In this document: positions 35,840 through 48,620 of the stretch, one piece after another | Position numbering within the stretch: the first letter of the stretch is position 1 | Layout of the letters: each line of letters begins with the position of its first letter | DNA from: Solea solea | Taxonomy: Eukaryota > Chordata > Actinopteri > Pleuronectiformes > Soleidae | DNA: 64,000 nucleotides | Assembly: GCF_958295425.1 (NCBI RefSeq) | Contig: NC_081142.1 | Coordinates: forward strand, 6,900,917-6,964,916 | Direction: 5' to 3' | Position numbers and translations under genes: made by a program | The notes under the pieces: model-generated | What the model was told of the DNA's origin: nothing | The model's database searches: none | What the model saw: only the letters and a program-made list of their open reading frames with translations

Positions 35840-38200
35840 AGCCAGCGAGTCATGGTATATGATGAACGTTATTGTTTATTATTGTCTTTTTTCCCCCTTT
35901 GTATTATTTGTGCACGCGACTGTGAGCAGTGGAACAGCTTTGCAGCCTAATCATACTTCTGGATCCATTTGGTCCAGGTTTCACTTCCAGCAATTTAAGA
36001 ATTATGAAGTGATGAGAAATCTGAGCTGCGGTTATTTGATGGCGATTAGGATTCAATTAGAAAGCGTTTATAATGGTGGGCCTGTGCGTGGGTAAACAGG
36101 CAGCTATTTCAGAAATGCGTTAATCCCTCATCTTGTGACGATAATTAGTGGGTTAGATCCCCAGGCGCGGGTCACCGGCAGGTTTAGCTTCTGCTTTCAT
36201 CTGCCAACCAACGCCTCGGACCCCGAGACAGAGGCGAGACGGTCCAGGTCCAGAACAACATGTGTTGTTTTTCCTCTGACCTCAGTAGACTCACATGGAT
36301 CCCACAAACACCGGCGTAAATGAGTGAGGGCCTGTTGGTGTGTGATCCCTCATCTAATATATTTAGGTCATGTTTTGCTGATTTTACTACATAATCTAAA
36401 ATGAGCTTATTCAAGTTTAAATCAAGCACTGAACAATTTTTAGAAAGTCTTTAAATTTCAGCCACGATGAGGAGGAAAATGAACATGTCTGTCACAGTGA
36501 CAGTAATTGCTGTAACAACGTGAATCCTGCGATTACGAACAGGATTGTTATGGTACAGACACAATGGGAGAGAGAGAGAGACACAGAGAGAGAGCAAACC
36601 AAGCGGAATGACGCGTGGCGTGCGCCCTCATCACACCATACGAGCCGCAATATTATTTTGCCATAATTTTGCACGATAAAAATTCATTGTCCATTAAGTA
36701 ATCCTACAAATGAGACCCTTTATGAGGCTATAATGAGGCCTAATTGCCAGGACTAGTGGAGCCACGTGGAAGGATTTAAGAAGCATTAGGCGATCAGGTA
36801 CTGAGCACAGGCTGTTACGTAGTCATTACTTTCATAATTCAAGTAGAAAATTAGTCCATTTAAGGGAAAAATCCTTTGATTCCATTTATTCTGCTCGAGG
36901 TGACAGGCTGCAGTTTTTTTTGTCTGCTTCGGTTGAAACATCAGCGACTGTCTTAACATTATTAAACTACAAATCTCTCAGGGCCCCACTTCTTATGTGT
37001 GCTTTCTTTCTTTATTTTATATATTGCAGTGGTTACCCTTCACCATTCAATCCCTTTTCACATCATGTGGAAGGGTAATCAATCACTGGCCTATTCAGTG
37101 ACATGAAAACTACATTTAAATTGGGATTTTACAAAAACAAAAAACAGAGGTTTTTTAAGTTTATCAGCTTTGAAGAAAAACAAAGTGGTAGTAGTATGTG
37201 ATGAGAGTGCTTGTGTGTGTGTGTGTGTGTGCATGCACACTCAGCTCCTCCCAGCAGTAAAAACACACAAACTTTTTAAAGTGCACTGCTAAACTTTCCC
37301 CCTTTCATTCATGGTGCATCCCATGCCATATTATACCGTGAAGAAGTCCATTAATGTTTTGTTGAACAAGCGTCATTAACTTGTATCAACGCCTTTTTAC
37401 AAACCTTGCATTGTTGTGCAGGGCCAGTCTGCGGCCCATCTTGGCCAATACAGTGGATGATTTGCCCCTTTATTAGTTACCAGGCAACAGATCCTGAATA
37501 CCAAAACTCAAAGGAAACACTCTGGTCCTCCATATAGATTTCAATGGCGATGGGGGAAAATGAACAATGATGCTGTGAACAACATAATGCCACGCAATGA
37601 CTTTTCATTAACAATTATCTGGTTGATGTGAATAGCAGCTGCAGTGGCTTCTCTCCATCTCATGGTTTGCAGAGAAAAGGGGAGCAGGGGAGAGAAAGAG
37701 ACTTGCCAGTGAATAGTATCTGCAGGAGTTTAGGGGGTCCATGGTCTCCATGAATGTGGACTTTAATTTATATCTCAGTGAATAATTAGGTTTCTATGCA
37801 AAAATGAGTTGGAAATAATTACATCCTAAAATACCGTGACTTTGCCAGAAAAAAAACAAAGAGAAGCGGTGTACTCTTTACTGTCTCTCACCAGGAGACC
37901 ATGAACGTTATTTTCACAATCAATAAGCAACATATACGTTTAAGTTTCACAGAGAAAGTGTTGTGCTGCGTGCACTGTTTATTCATGGATATGTCTGTTT
38001 CTGTGATTGGGAACAGACAAGACAGTTTAGGAGCACGGCCCTCAGTCCTATAGAAAAGTAAAGTGACAGCCTCAGTGTAAGAGGAGGCTGCTGAACAAAG
38101 CCAGCGAGGGCCTTGTTGATGGCCTATAGAGATGTCCTGCACCAGGCTCCCTCTAATTAGGGAGACGCTTCTCAGTCTCGCAGAGCTGTTCAGAGCAGAC
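35840..38200. promoter_or_regulatory. Candidate regulatory sequence upstream of gsx2
   Basis: No exons were found. Three non-repetitive patches are rich in ATTA cores: 35990-36170 (GCGATTAGGATTCAATTAG, GATAATTAGTGG), 36640-36800 (CCATAATTTTGC, CATTAAGTAATCC, GGCCTAATTGCCAGG) and 37590-37830 (CATTAACAATTATCTGG, GAATAATTAGG, GGAAATAATTACATCC). They look like conserved non-coding elements, but that rests on pattern alone. A (GT)n run is at 37213-37232. Confidence 0.35.
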
Positions 38201-41200
38201 CCTCCAGACTCAAGTGTGCCCCTGCACCAATGAGTGTGTCTGCGTTTCCACACTCAACACAGCATGTGTGTATGTGTCTGCGTTTTTGTGGCACGCACAA
38301 TTAACGAGTCTCGAAAATGAGATAAACACCGACTGATAGTGACGCCGATCACGGTTAACTTCCCAGATAAATGTCTTTATTAAAGCGTATTGTTCAAAGC
38401 CGGATTTGTCCCTCTGCCTCGTCTGTTGTTTCCAAAAGACTAAGCACATGCCATTACAGAGGCAGCACAGTTATTTCAATCTTATCTTGCTTGACTTGTC
38501 AAATGCTCTCCAGCTTTCCCGTCCTTGTTGTGTTTCATTGTTGGTCACTTTGTGGTGCATGTCCACACTGCAGAGGTTATGAGCAGTATAAGGACTCAAT
38601 TTTGTGATCCTCGCTGGTTTCCAAGAAGATTAAGATGTTGTTTCACCTTCAGTAATGAGCGGCCTTTTAGCAAAATGATCTGGCTTCAGACTGCTGTCTG
38701 AAAACCACTTTCCCCTCACAACACAAAATGTTCTCCATGGGCAAATGTTCTCACACATTCTTCCAAATTAAAAGCAGCTGTATACATGGATGGTGGTTGA
38801 TTAGCTCTCTGATCAGCCAGGTTTCTCACCCCTCTGCTTACAACACTTCCTGTCAAACCCCAAATCAGGAAATGTTCCTAAGAGTGAATGACTGGAGTCC
38901 TTCCATCCTCCAATCAGCCCATCCCTCGGTCTAAAGGGAGGTGATACTGTAGCCTCTTTTTCTCTCCTTGAAAAGGAAAATCCCTGGGATTGAGATTGTG
39001 TGCTGGAGCGGAACCCGCCTGGAATGTGTGTCCGGGCAGTGTCTTTTGTCACCGGCCAGAGCCATGAATAGACGTGGGCCACAATCTCTCTGTTCTCTGT
39101 CTATCAGACTATGAAGAAGCAAACAAATTCAACTGTTTCATCCACTTTTTCTGCACCTTTTACCCAATACCTTTTTTCCCATCTGATGAACCTGCATATT
39201 CTTAGGTTTTTTTAAGCATCTTGTTTGCCCCAAACTTGTGCCAGATTTAGCCACAGCGGACAGAGCTACACTTCCCACAGATCCTGACTGAATAAACAGG
39301 GACTTGCTCTTTAAGATGAATTGTAACCCTGATTTATTTTTTCTCTGTGTTCTGTCCCCAGATTAAATAATGATTGAGGAATATGTCACACTGAGTCGTC
39401 TCTGTCATTATGTTGATTTTCATTATTGCCTGTTAGTGTCTCTCGGGGCAGCTTGTCTCTTCAGCCTCATTCCAGCATTTCCCTGCGTCTCAGGCCAAAT
39501 AGAGACTTACACACTAATCGGCAAACTTGTGTCTTAATTGAAATGATGTCCACATTTGCCTGATTATTATGCATGTATTGGAGGATGGGTAGAAGGTTAA
39601 AGATAGGTGGAGTATGTGTCACGCTGCTCTGTTACTGTGAACCTTATTCTGCTCATTTAGACAATGAAGAACCCATCGATCTCATTTCCCGATGTTTATT
39701 TGTCTTCAACATTGTTAACAGTTGTTGGCATTTCCACTTTCATTTATAATCATTCCAGTTCTATAAATGCAAGCCAATGTGAGTGAAATCCCCGCTCGCA
39801 CATTTCACAGTTCCTTCCTCTCAGGGCATCTGATCCCTTTTCTCTGCCAACAAGGTTGCATGTTTAAAATGAATGTTAACGGGGGAGTAGTTAGCCACAG
39901 TTGTTTGTATATTCATGAAAAAACCCAACCATGTGTTAAGATCAAGAGGCCTTATCTACACAGGAACAGGACTTTTCACACAAAACACCCCAAAACAACT
40001 CCAAACACAGCAGTACACAAAACATGTCTCGGAAATACATCAAAAATGATAACTTGAGGCTTTCATGTGCTGATGTTCTTGCAGAAGACAACGTTTTCTT
40101 TGTGATCATTTTTGATAATTACATTTTTCACCTAATGTTTTATTGCTAAGATTGTCAGAAGTAACAATATTATTTAATTGCCGTCAAACTGAGTTGGATA
40201 TCAGATTTGTTATTTCCATCATGATAAATCTACATTATACATTATTATATATAATTTTTATAAATGCAATGTAATTGGGGACACACGATTAAATGGTGTT
40301 CACACAAATAACATGGAGCAAATATTTGAGAAGGTAAAAAGCCTTTTCAATTTTATTCTAACAAAAGTAAAAAAAAAAAGTTGAATCATTATTTTTTTAT
40401 TTAATATTAATTCAACAAATGGCATTTTTAACATTGTCCACTGAATATTTTGGAAAAGCCTCAAAGTGAGGGGTGGTATTATTAAAGTAACATAATTTCA
40501 GAATTTAAAGTTGGAATTTCTTTTACAATTCCAACTACAACCAATTTCTGTATTTTATATGTGCATATATATTGTGAAGATTAACATAGGAGATACATAC
40601 AGTACAAATAAACTAAAAAAAGCACATGGGGTCCAGATTATTTTAATATATATAATTAAAAACAGACAAAAATGATCTAAAATCTGTATTTACAAAGTGC
40701 ACAGAGTTGCTGCTTATACACTCGGCCATCTGCACATCACACTTTAACACTGAACCAGTCTTTATACTTTTTATGCATTGAACTAATCAGCAGCTGTGTT
40801 GCTTTGCTGAATCCACAATAACCTGATTAAATATTCATGTTGAGATACTTTTTTTACAAAAGAGAAAAAGGGTTGTGTTACAGAGTTCTGCACTTAATAC
40901 TTCTAACAAGTGTTTTGGCTTCATTTTGTTTGCATCTCCAAGAGCGGAGCGCTTCCTTTTCAGTGCATCTAGTCAGTGGAGGTCAGGGCCAAGGGCTCCT
41001 GTCTGCATCGTCCCAGTTCTGTTTCAGGCAGATAAATGGAGAAAGTGTTTGTGGGCTGTCTGAGCTTTGTGTTTGCTCAGAGTCACAACTTTGTATGGGG
41101 TCGAGGGGGAGCTACTGAGATTTGTATGCAGACTACATCGCACTGCTACCCCCCCGGTCCACTGTGTGTCCTCTCACCTGCCGGCTGCACTAAATCATAG

Positions 41201-42329
41201 ACCCATCAAGTGAAGCGTGTTGATGGGCCTGCACGTGCAAGGGCTTTGCTGCACCTGTCGCATGTGTGTGTGTGTGTGTGTGTGTGGGTGTGGGTGTGTG
41301 GGTGTTTGAGTCTTTGCAAATGTTTCTTGTGGTTATGTATTCACATCTTCTGTCTGTATGATTATTCTTACGGGACTGGGGGTCGGTTATAAGAGATTTG
41401 GCGATCTGCCTAATGTTGTGTCTGTATAATAATCACGCGTGTGTGTGTGTGTGCGTGTGCACGCGAGGCCCGTAGGGATAGAAATGGAGGTAGCTGGGTG
41501 TCAAACAGGAGGTCTGCAGATGCCTGTTCGACTGAGAGTTAGAAGGTCCCTCCCTTTGACAGAGTATCCATTCAGAGTCAATGAGCTGGGTCAAAGCCTG
41601 CACGTCAGGCTGCAGCTCGGCCTAACACTGGGGCGGTCCAAGAGGTCAGTCTTATTCACATAGGGCTGTCATGCAAATGAACCCACCCACACTTAAACAA
41701 CTCTTGGAATTTTTATGCCTGCTCCCTGGCCCTTTTTTCCTCCGTTTCCTTGTGTTTTTTTCCCCACTTTTTCACTCCGTCTCTCCCTCTTTTCCTCTCC
41801 AGATCTCTCTCCGCTGTATTCACAAAGTCATTGAAGACACATTCAAAGCTTTTTAAATTGGCCAGCTTCATTGTGCCCACACTAAAGTGGGGGGATGGAG
41901 AGTGGGAGAGTGTAAAGAAGAGTGAGCCCAAATATACTCCGGCCTGAAAGTAGTTAGATCATGTTCTTTTCATGGTCCGATTAGAATCAAATCGATCCCT
42001 CCGCCCCTCCTGACACTCCACGGTTTGAAGAGGAGCAGCCAAACAAAGATATCCTGGCTGAGACAAAGGAATGAATGAACAAACCTGAATGCTAAATACA
42101 CTCTTAAAAGTCTCATTCTGAAGCATGACAATGCTCAACAGAGTAAATTTGGTTTAAGTGTGAGTGAGAAAAGTTTGTGTGGCCAGGGGAAAGATAACTC
42201 TACAGTGATGATACTGTAAGAGCACATTTGGGTAAGACTTGATCTACGTTTAAATCAGAAAAACAAACAAACTTCAACAGAGGATTTTCTCAAAAAAGGT
42301 TTTTAGCTTCATTATATGGTCCATGAAAG
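38201..42329. other. Intergenic stretch without a recognisable gene
   Basis: No coding exon can be supported on either strand. (GT)n microsatellites lie at 41262-41288 and 41438-41457. The 40100-40700 part is strongly AT-rich. Confidence 0.55.
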
Positions 42330-42960
42330 ACGCAGAATGGTGGCGCGCCTGGTCCTCGTGGCTCAGCAGCCTAACGTCTAAGGAACCTTTGCTTCTGATG
42401 TGCACCTATAAAGATCACACTGTCAGACGACTGACATTATTCCTGACCCCAACCTATAAACCCCTCATCAGCAGAAAGAAACCACAAACCAAAACCTCAC
42501 ACCTGCAGGACTGCTTTATAGACACTGGGTTGGAGCTTTTTGAACATCCATTCAATGAGCACTCCACCACTACAGTCCTGTCTTACACCAACTTCTGCAT
42601 GGGTATTGCAATATCAAAAATGTAAATATATATATTTTTAAATCCTCTCAGAGCCTGGACACTGTATTGAGATTGAGATTGGGAGACAGGGAGAGGCACA
42701 GGAGGTCCAATGGGCATCACACTGGCAAAGTGGGAGTACAAACAATGCATTGAGAACATTTTCAATGAAAACAATCCCGCGGCATGTGGCGCGGTGTATG
42801 GAACACCACCGACTACAAGCAACTGCCAATCCACCTCTGCTGACCCTTCCATTCCAGAGAATGACCAATCGTTCTCCAGATCATCAAGAAAAAACAACTA
42901 CTCAACTGCAATACAGCAACTCGGCCTGATGAAGTTTCAGGATGAGTACTGAAGGCAAGC
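42330..42960 (+). mobile_element. Decayed non-LTR retrotransposon (LINE) fragment
   Basis: Two out-of-phase open segments resemble the linker between endonuclease and reverse transcriptase in fish L2/Rex1-like LINE ORFs. The first (42390-42625) reads DHTVRRLTLFLTPTYKPL, then LQDCFIDTGLELFEHPFNEH and TTTVLSYTNFC. The second (42710-42950) reads AKWEYKQCIENIFNENNP and GTPPTTSNCQ. The family pattern is PTYRQ..., LQDCFxxTDWxxF, YTxxVxSYIxFC, then YKxxIExHFxxNNP. A frame change and missing domains show it is dead. Confidence 0.55.
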
Positions 42961-44654
42961 AACTTGACTACATGATCTTGACGAACTAAATGTATTAGTC
43001 ATTCTGAAGTGTAATCGCTATAGATTAACTGCAGATAATCTTACAGATAAACTCCCTCTGCTCTCTGAACAGGCAAGAGCCATTTGAAGGACATTGCTAT
43101 TCATATAATTTTTATATTTCCATTCATGTGGCCCATAGCATTAATTCTTAATTAAACATGGAGAAAATTAAAGGTTAATTAATGTCCTCAATCAAGTCAA
43201 TGTTCAGTACTGATAGCTCTAATTTCCTACTGTAAAATATTCATAAAATACTCCTTAATAGAGGACAAAAGTTTTACAAAAAAAATTCCCATAATATGAC
43301 ACATTAATTAAATTTTATATATGATTCTATTTTCTATCATGTTGATGTTTAATATTTTAATTGTATCTTAATAACTATGAGGGGATGCCCTTCTTGTCAC
43401 AGGAGCCTCTGAAATGCCCCTGAAATGTCTGTGGATGCAGAGAGACTCTATTATTCTGACCACTTCATGTCAATTGTGTCAAGTTAAACAACGTAAAGAG
43501 CCCAAATTCCTCTTTCTTGAAGTGCCTCATAAATAATGAGTCTACTTTAATACACCAGCCAAAACATTCTTCAATAAAACTTTTATTTTGCTTTTGCTAT
43601 TTTCGTTTTACCATTTATTGAAACACACTCTTATTCATAGTTACACATTTAAATGCAGCATATCCTTAGCAAATTTAATTTCACAAGTTACAAGTTAATT
43701 TACTGTGCTAAATATTATTTATTATATAAGAGGCATTGTAATCCAGCTTGGTTTAGTAAATTAAAAACACCAGCAGATATTATTGCCCAGGGCTGAGATC
43801 TCACCTCCTCCTGTGATGCTTTGAGAACACGAGGAAGAACATTATTAATCTCTTTTACTTTTTTCCAGATTCCAGATTATTTCCATTTGGGGAAGCACCT
43901 ATGCAATTAGGTATGTAAACTCAGTGGTCCGGATGTTTCATTGAGTGTTAACATCACATAGCTTAATTGAGGATGCAGCTCATACAGCTTGCTGTATCAT
44001 TCTGTCAGAAAGGAAGATTTGAATTGATTGATTGAAAACACAAAGAAGTGCCCAGTGTTTCAGAAGTGAATTGTTGCTCAAAAAAAAGCGGGTCGTTCAG
44101 GAGTCTGACTGCATGAAAGCCTCTTGTGCGCTGCTGCTGCTGCTGTATACACAAGTATACTCCCTCAGTCGGGTCTAGTATTGATTGACAGAGAAGAATA
44201 ATGCATCATACATGTTACATCATTTCTGTTCATGAAGACTAAAAGGAGGTTGAAGCATAACATTAACAAAGATCACCAAAGGTTGCAGTGTTAATGCTGC
44301 TAAAGGTGGAAGAGAGGAAAATGGGATGCAAAAAGATCAAATAATGTCTCTCTGTCTCAGATTATTTGAAGCATGTAGACAAACACATTTGCTCTTTTAT
44401 TACACCGCACTCTGTTCCCTCTGTGGTGTTACAGTTACAACCTGAGCGTGTAGCTCAGAGCAAGTTGTTTGTGTTCTGAGTCTGAGGAAAAGCCAAACAA
44501 CACTCTCGAGGTGGACGGACGGATGGAGGGGTGGGACCACCCTGCAGCTGCCCCCTTCTCTCTCTCTCTCACTCCCACCTCATCCCTTCATTCCCTCTCC
44601 TATTCATTCTGCAGCTGCAGTCTTGTGCCCCTCTCTCTAACTCTCACTCTGTCA
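42961..44654. other. AT-rich intergenic stretch without a recognisable gene
   Basis: No exon with splice sites and protein character is visible. I looked here for the upstream exons of chic2 on the plus strand, in particular the acidic N-terminus and the cysteine-rich palmitoylation segment, and did not find them. Confidence 0.5.
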
Positions 44655-44711
44655 TACAAAGTTTCTCTCTCTCTTGCTCTCTCTTGCTCTCTCTCTCTCT
44701 CTCTCTCTCTC
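44655..44711. repeat. (CT)n microsatellite before the chic2 relic
   Basis: Mostly CTCTCT with TTG interruptions. It runs directly into the polypyrimidine tract of the relic exon. Confidence 0.88.
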
Positions 44712-44735
44712 CCTCTTTCTCTATTTGTCCCTGAG

Positions 44736-45102
44736 ACACAAAGATGGATGGAGAAGCTCCTGGGATGGGGCGCACAATAGGTTGTGCCACAAGGTGAGCA
44801 GCCTCAGCTGCATACGGCCCAGTGCTGCCTTTTTTAGCTCCTGTGAGGCTCCTCACCCGAGTGGAGTATATGTGTGTGAAGGGGGGGTCTGAGCGGCACA
44901 GTATGGCAACAGATGCTTTTGTTCGGCCAAAAGTCTGAAAGGGGCCTTGGGTAGGGGGCTTAGCAGTGTCAGAGCACAGAGTCATTTTTCTCTCCTTTTT
45001 CTCCCACTCTGCCTCTCTTTCTCTGTGTCTCCCTCTCCCCAGCTGTGCCTGCCGTGGCGGCTGAGCAAGAGGAAATGTGAGGGCAACGGCATGATGGAAT
45101 AC
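44736..45102 (+). pseudogene. chic2: chic2 relic: two penultimate exons, one frameshifted
   Basis: Two exon-like segments on the plus strand match the C-terminal part of CHIC2, a palmitoylated cysteine-rich membrane protein. The first, 44736-44793, reads TQRWMEKLLGW and then, one frame over, HNRLCHK before a GTGAGC donor; CHIC2 has TRRSIEKLLEWENNRLYHK. An extra base lies between the two parts. The second, 45043-45102, has a CCCCAG acceptor, exactly 60 bases and a GTAAGT donor, and reads LCLPWRLSKRKCEGNGMMEY against LCLHWRLSKRKCETNNMMEY. The other exons were not found. Orientation opposite to gsx2 matches human CHIC2-GSX2. The changes in a normally near-invariant protein and the frameshift point to a pseudogene. 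Confidence 0.7.
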
Positions 45103-48100
45103 GTAAGTGGGGCGCGCGGTTTTGGCCTGTTTTGTGGGCGACTTCATTAAAGGGTCGTTTATCTGGCCTGTGATCCCATTGTCCTGGGCCTTCTTTATCA
45201 GCCCCGGTGTGTCAGGGGGGCGTAATTGGCCGATTGGCCATGGTCTCCACATGCTGAGGTGATTTATAAAGCTGTGAATGGAGCTGACTCCTCACCGGGC
45301 AGCGCTCCCTCTCTCATATAGGAGACACTGCACTGCAGAATAACACTGAATAAATGCAGAAGAAATGTGAAAAGGATGAAACGTCCCCAAAGCTCTTTGT
45401 GCAAGTGTGAAATCAGAGGCTTGAATAAAAGGGCTCTGGAATCACTCTTTCCCTTGTCATCTATTTTCTCCACCTTTATACTAACCCACCTTTCAAAGTT
45501 TTTTTTTTTCTTTTAATTTCCTCTATAATTCATCCTATGAATGATATTCAGAGTTTAACCTCCATTTTACCTTTAAGCAACAATGTTGTACCCAGTGCTG
45601 AGTAAAGGTGGAAAACGAACAAATACCACTTATGTCTGGTTTATTCCTTCACCTTCAGTTTTTACTAATATTTCGATTTTTAGACAAATAAATAGACTTC
45701 ATACTGATGAAGTCAGTCATGTTCCATCTTATTTTCACAAGAGCACAAACCTGGCATGGACTTGAATTTGAATAAATACAACCAGACATAGTGTATATAG
45801 TTTTCTGAAGCTGTCAGTTTTTGTATTTGAATGAGAATTGCAGATCCTGTGGCTGCAGGTGGGAGTGAGTGCCGGCTTTATGTGGTCCCATGGTGTGTTG
45901 AGGTTGGCTCTTAATGACCTCCTAATTAAAGCAGGCCCTGGTCTCAATGGGCTGATCATGTAGTCAAGGTCAGAGGTCATTTACAGAGGTGCTGGTGGCC
46001 AGAGTTCCTGATTCATGCTAATTGCTCTCCAATATACACAAATTAACACAACGTGATAGTTCTGACAGGTAATGTAATGGTACGTTGGCATCTTTGTGGA
46101 ATCACTGGAACCGGGTGTTTTTCGTGTTATTGTTTTTTTTGTTCCACTGCTCTCCAAGCTATGAGACTGTCCGTCTCTCTAAAGGACATTTGCATTGTCC
46201 TGCTGCAGACCCTGAGTTCATTAAGCCGGACTGTGTTTGTCTAAAGGCTAGACGAGGCAACTTTAATCCCCAACAAGTGTTTGTGGACATGCAGATAAGA
46301 TCTCCAAACATTTACAGGAGGATTTGCAGGTAACAAGGTTTAGTCTAAGCTCTAATTGCTCCCAAGTGCTTTTGCAGTAATTGTGGGACAATCTTTCGAT
46401 TTTGGCAGATGGGTAAAAGCAACCTACCTAAAGCGCAATCTCCAGAAGAAAGGCAAATGCTTTGGATATGCAAGTTTGCTTTATTTCTAACAATGTTCTC
46501 CGTCCAGTGTGTAAAACTTGAAATCAAGCGTTTTTCTATTGTTTCTCTCATCCAAAGTTCTCTGAAACAAGGCAAAGTCCCAGACTAGCCTCCTACCACA
46601 AGTGAGGGAGGGCTAGGCAAGGAGGAGGAGGAGGTGGAGGAGGAGGAGGAGGGGCTGGGCTCAGGTTTAATGTAGCTGATTGTGCTCCCATGAAAAAAGG
46701 AACAGTTTCTTCTGTGTTAATTTTCAATTTTGTTGCCGTCTGTGTGCTGAGCCTTTGTGTCCAATTCTTCTTCCCTCTCTAAACGGCACCACCACCCTTC
46801 TCTTTTTCTTTTCCTTTCACTTCTCCTCTTGTCCGGCCGTCTAGATTATGTTGCTAAGGAGATTTTTCTCCTTTTTTTGTTTTTTGTTTTTCTTCACTGT
46901 TTCCCATTAATGCGTTTTGAATGCCCCTTGGTGTGCGCCGAGTACTGGGGGAAGGGGGGAGCACAGGGTCTTGCAGAGTGGAGGAATTTCAATCTGAAGC
47001 TGTGGGGTGGGGGTCCATGTGGGTTAAGGCCCAAAGAGAGGCACTCAAGTGAGAACTGAAGTGGTTTGCAGAGCTGAGGAACCTCTTGCGTGGCCACTCC
47101 CCCTCCCTTTTTTATCAGGGTCATTTCTTCACTGGCAGCCCACAGGTGCACTGTCAATCTTTCCTTTTCATACCCGGAAAACTAATCCATGGGTAAAACA
47201 AACACATTTATTCCTTTAGTAAGAAAGTGGGAAGAAAGGTGTCCATCAGCCTGCACAGCAAGCTTGCGGGAAACAGTATGTTTGGGGTCATAGTTCAATA
47301 GATTTTTGATACATCAAGAAATCAAACAATTCATTTATAGATAATTAAGTAATAACAAAAGTCAATAGATATAATGCTGTGTTTTGCAAAATTGTCCAAA
47401 ACCAATAGTTTTGCTTGGTTGCTCTTCATAACACTAAATAATTTAGTGACTTGCGTCATCAGAGACAATTGTTTGCATCCTTTTGAACTTAGTATGCAGA
47501 CTTAGGTGTTTTTGCTGTGCAATCCTCCAGATCATCTGGTGGCCTGTAGCCCATCTCTCCTCCTCATGTACTGGTACAGTGCCAGCGAGCATCAAGGACA
47601 GCAAGGGGAATGTACAAGGTCCCTTTGCATCACTGTCAGACCAAACAAAAATTTGCAGTGCATTATGCAGGACTGTTGACGAGATCCCAGCAGCAAAGGA
47701 CAGGACAGTGACAGGGACATATCAGCAGATTTATCGCTTGAGATATCATTGTTTTTATATCTGCAAGATATTGCCCTGTGAGATGAGAGATGAATTTCCC
47801 AATACCACAAACTGTGCTCTTTAGGAGAGTTTTTAATATTATAGAAATGGGATTGGACCAAAATGGAGATGGAAGAAGTGAGAAGGATACTGTTGTGATG
47901 GAAGCAGAAAGGACTGAAGACAACACTGCCTTCCATTCAGTCTGTGAAACAAGTCAGGGATCAGTCATCGGGGGAAAAAAACAACTGAAGTGATCAAAGC
48001 TAGTGATGGTATATAATGATTGACAGAATAAAACAAATACATTAATAAGAAATAAAAATGTGGAAACAGACATTTGTCAGTAAGTGGTGTCTGGGTTTGA

Positions 48101-48324
48101 CCTTAGATTATGAAGAAGCAGAGAGAGACGTCTCTTACACTGAAGATTACATGAAGGACGGTCCTTGTGGTCCTGGTGATGTGATGTGATGTGACATGCA
48201 GTAATGGTTTCACATTTTTACATTTATTTTTATAACACATAATAGTATGGACAAACATGTATTTTCCCCCTTTAGTTCTGCTATGAACTGTCAGTGAAAC
48301 ATAAGCCACAAAAACAACATGATG
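45103..48324. other. Intergenic stretch, possible regulatory patches
   Basis: No exon was found, including the missing last chic2 exon (VILIEFLPK...). A GGA-rich simple repeat is at 46619-46653. Patches at 45110-45260 and 45880-46060 (CTCCTAATTAAAGC, CATGCTAATTGCTC) are non-repetitive and ATTA-containing, as near gsx2. The 47510-47820 part has a 113-codon open frame that I do not recognise and do not call a gene. Confidence 0.5.
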
Positions 48325-48620
48325 CAGAAACATGGGACGACCAGGAACACAAACAAAATACTGAGGACTGAATCGTAACCAAAGACTAACCAACAAATAA
48401 CTAACTAAATGACCCAGCACAGACAGAGAGGCAGGGGCAATCAAACACAGGTGTGACAAACAGGACACAGGTGAAACACATTAGGGCGTGGCAGACAGTC
48501 AGGGAAGACAGGACAGACAGCACAACTACACACAAGATACACAGCAAAGAACAACTTGAAACAGGAAGCAAAGAAAACTAAAATGAATAAATGTTCAACT
48601 AAAATCGACCAGGGATCATG
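48325..48620. repeat. Probable interspersed repeat
   Basis: The run of phrases GGGGCAATCAAACACAGGTG, AACAGGACACAGGTGAAACA and AGGGCGTGGCAGACAGTCAG, followed by ACAGGAAGCAAAGAAAACTA, resembles non-autonomous fish repeats and shares style with 50725-51340. Boundaries and family are not known. Confidence 0.4.

Noticed and set aside
44130..44165. Cys-rich translation that might be the missing chic2 palmitoylation segment
   Set aside because: It comes from a short CTG run, and the flanking residues do not match CHIC2.
44644..45252. Long minus-strand open frame (202 codons)
   Set aside because: It is antisense to the chic2 relic and ends in an Arg/Glu low-complexity run produced by a CT microsatellite. 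It has no protein motif and no promoter context.
47483..47824. Plus-strand open frame of 113 codons
   Set aside because: Composition is not clearly coding and no homology was recognised. Possibly old transposon debris.
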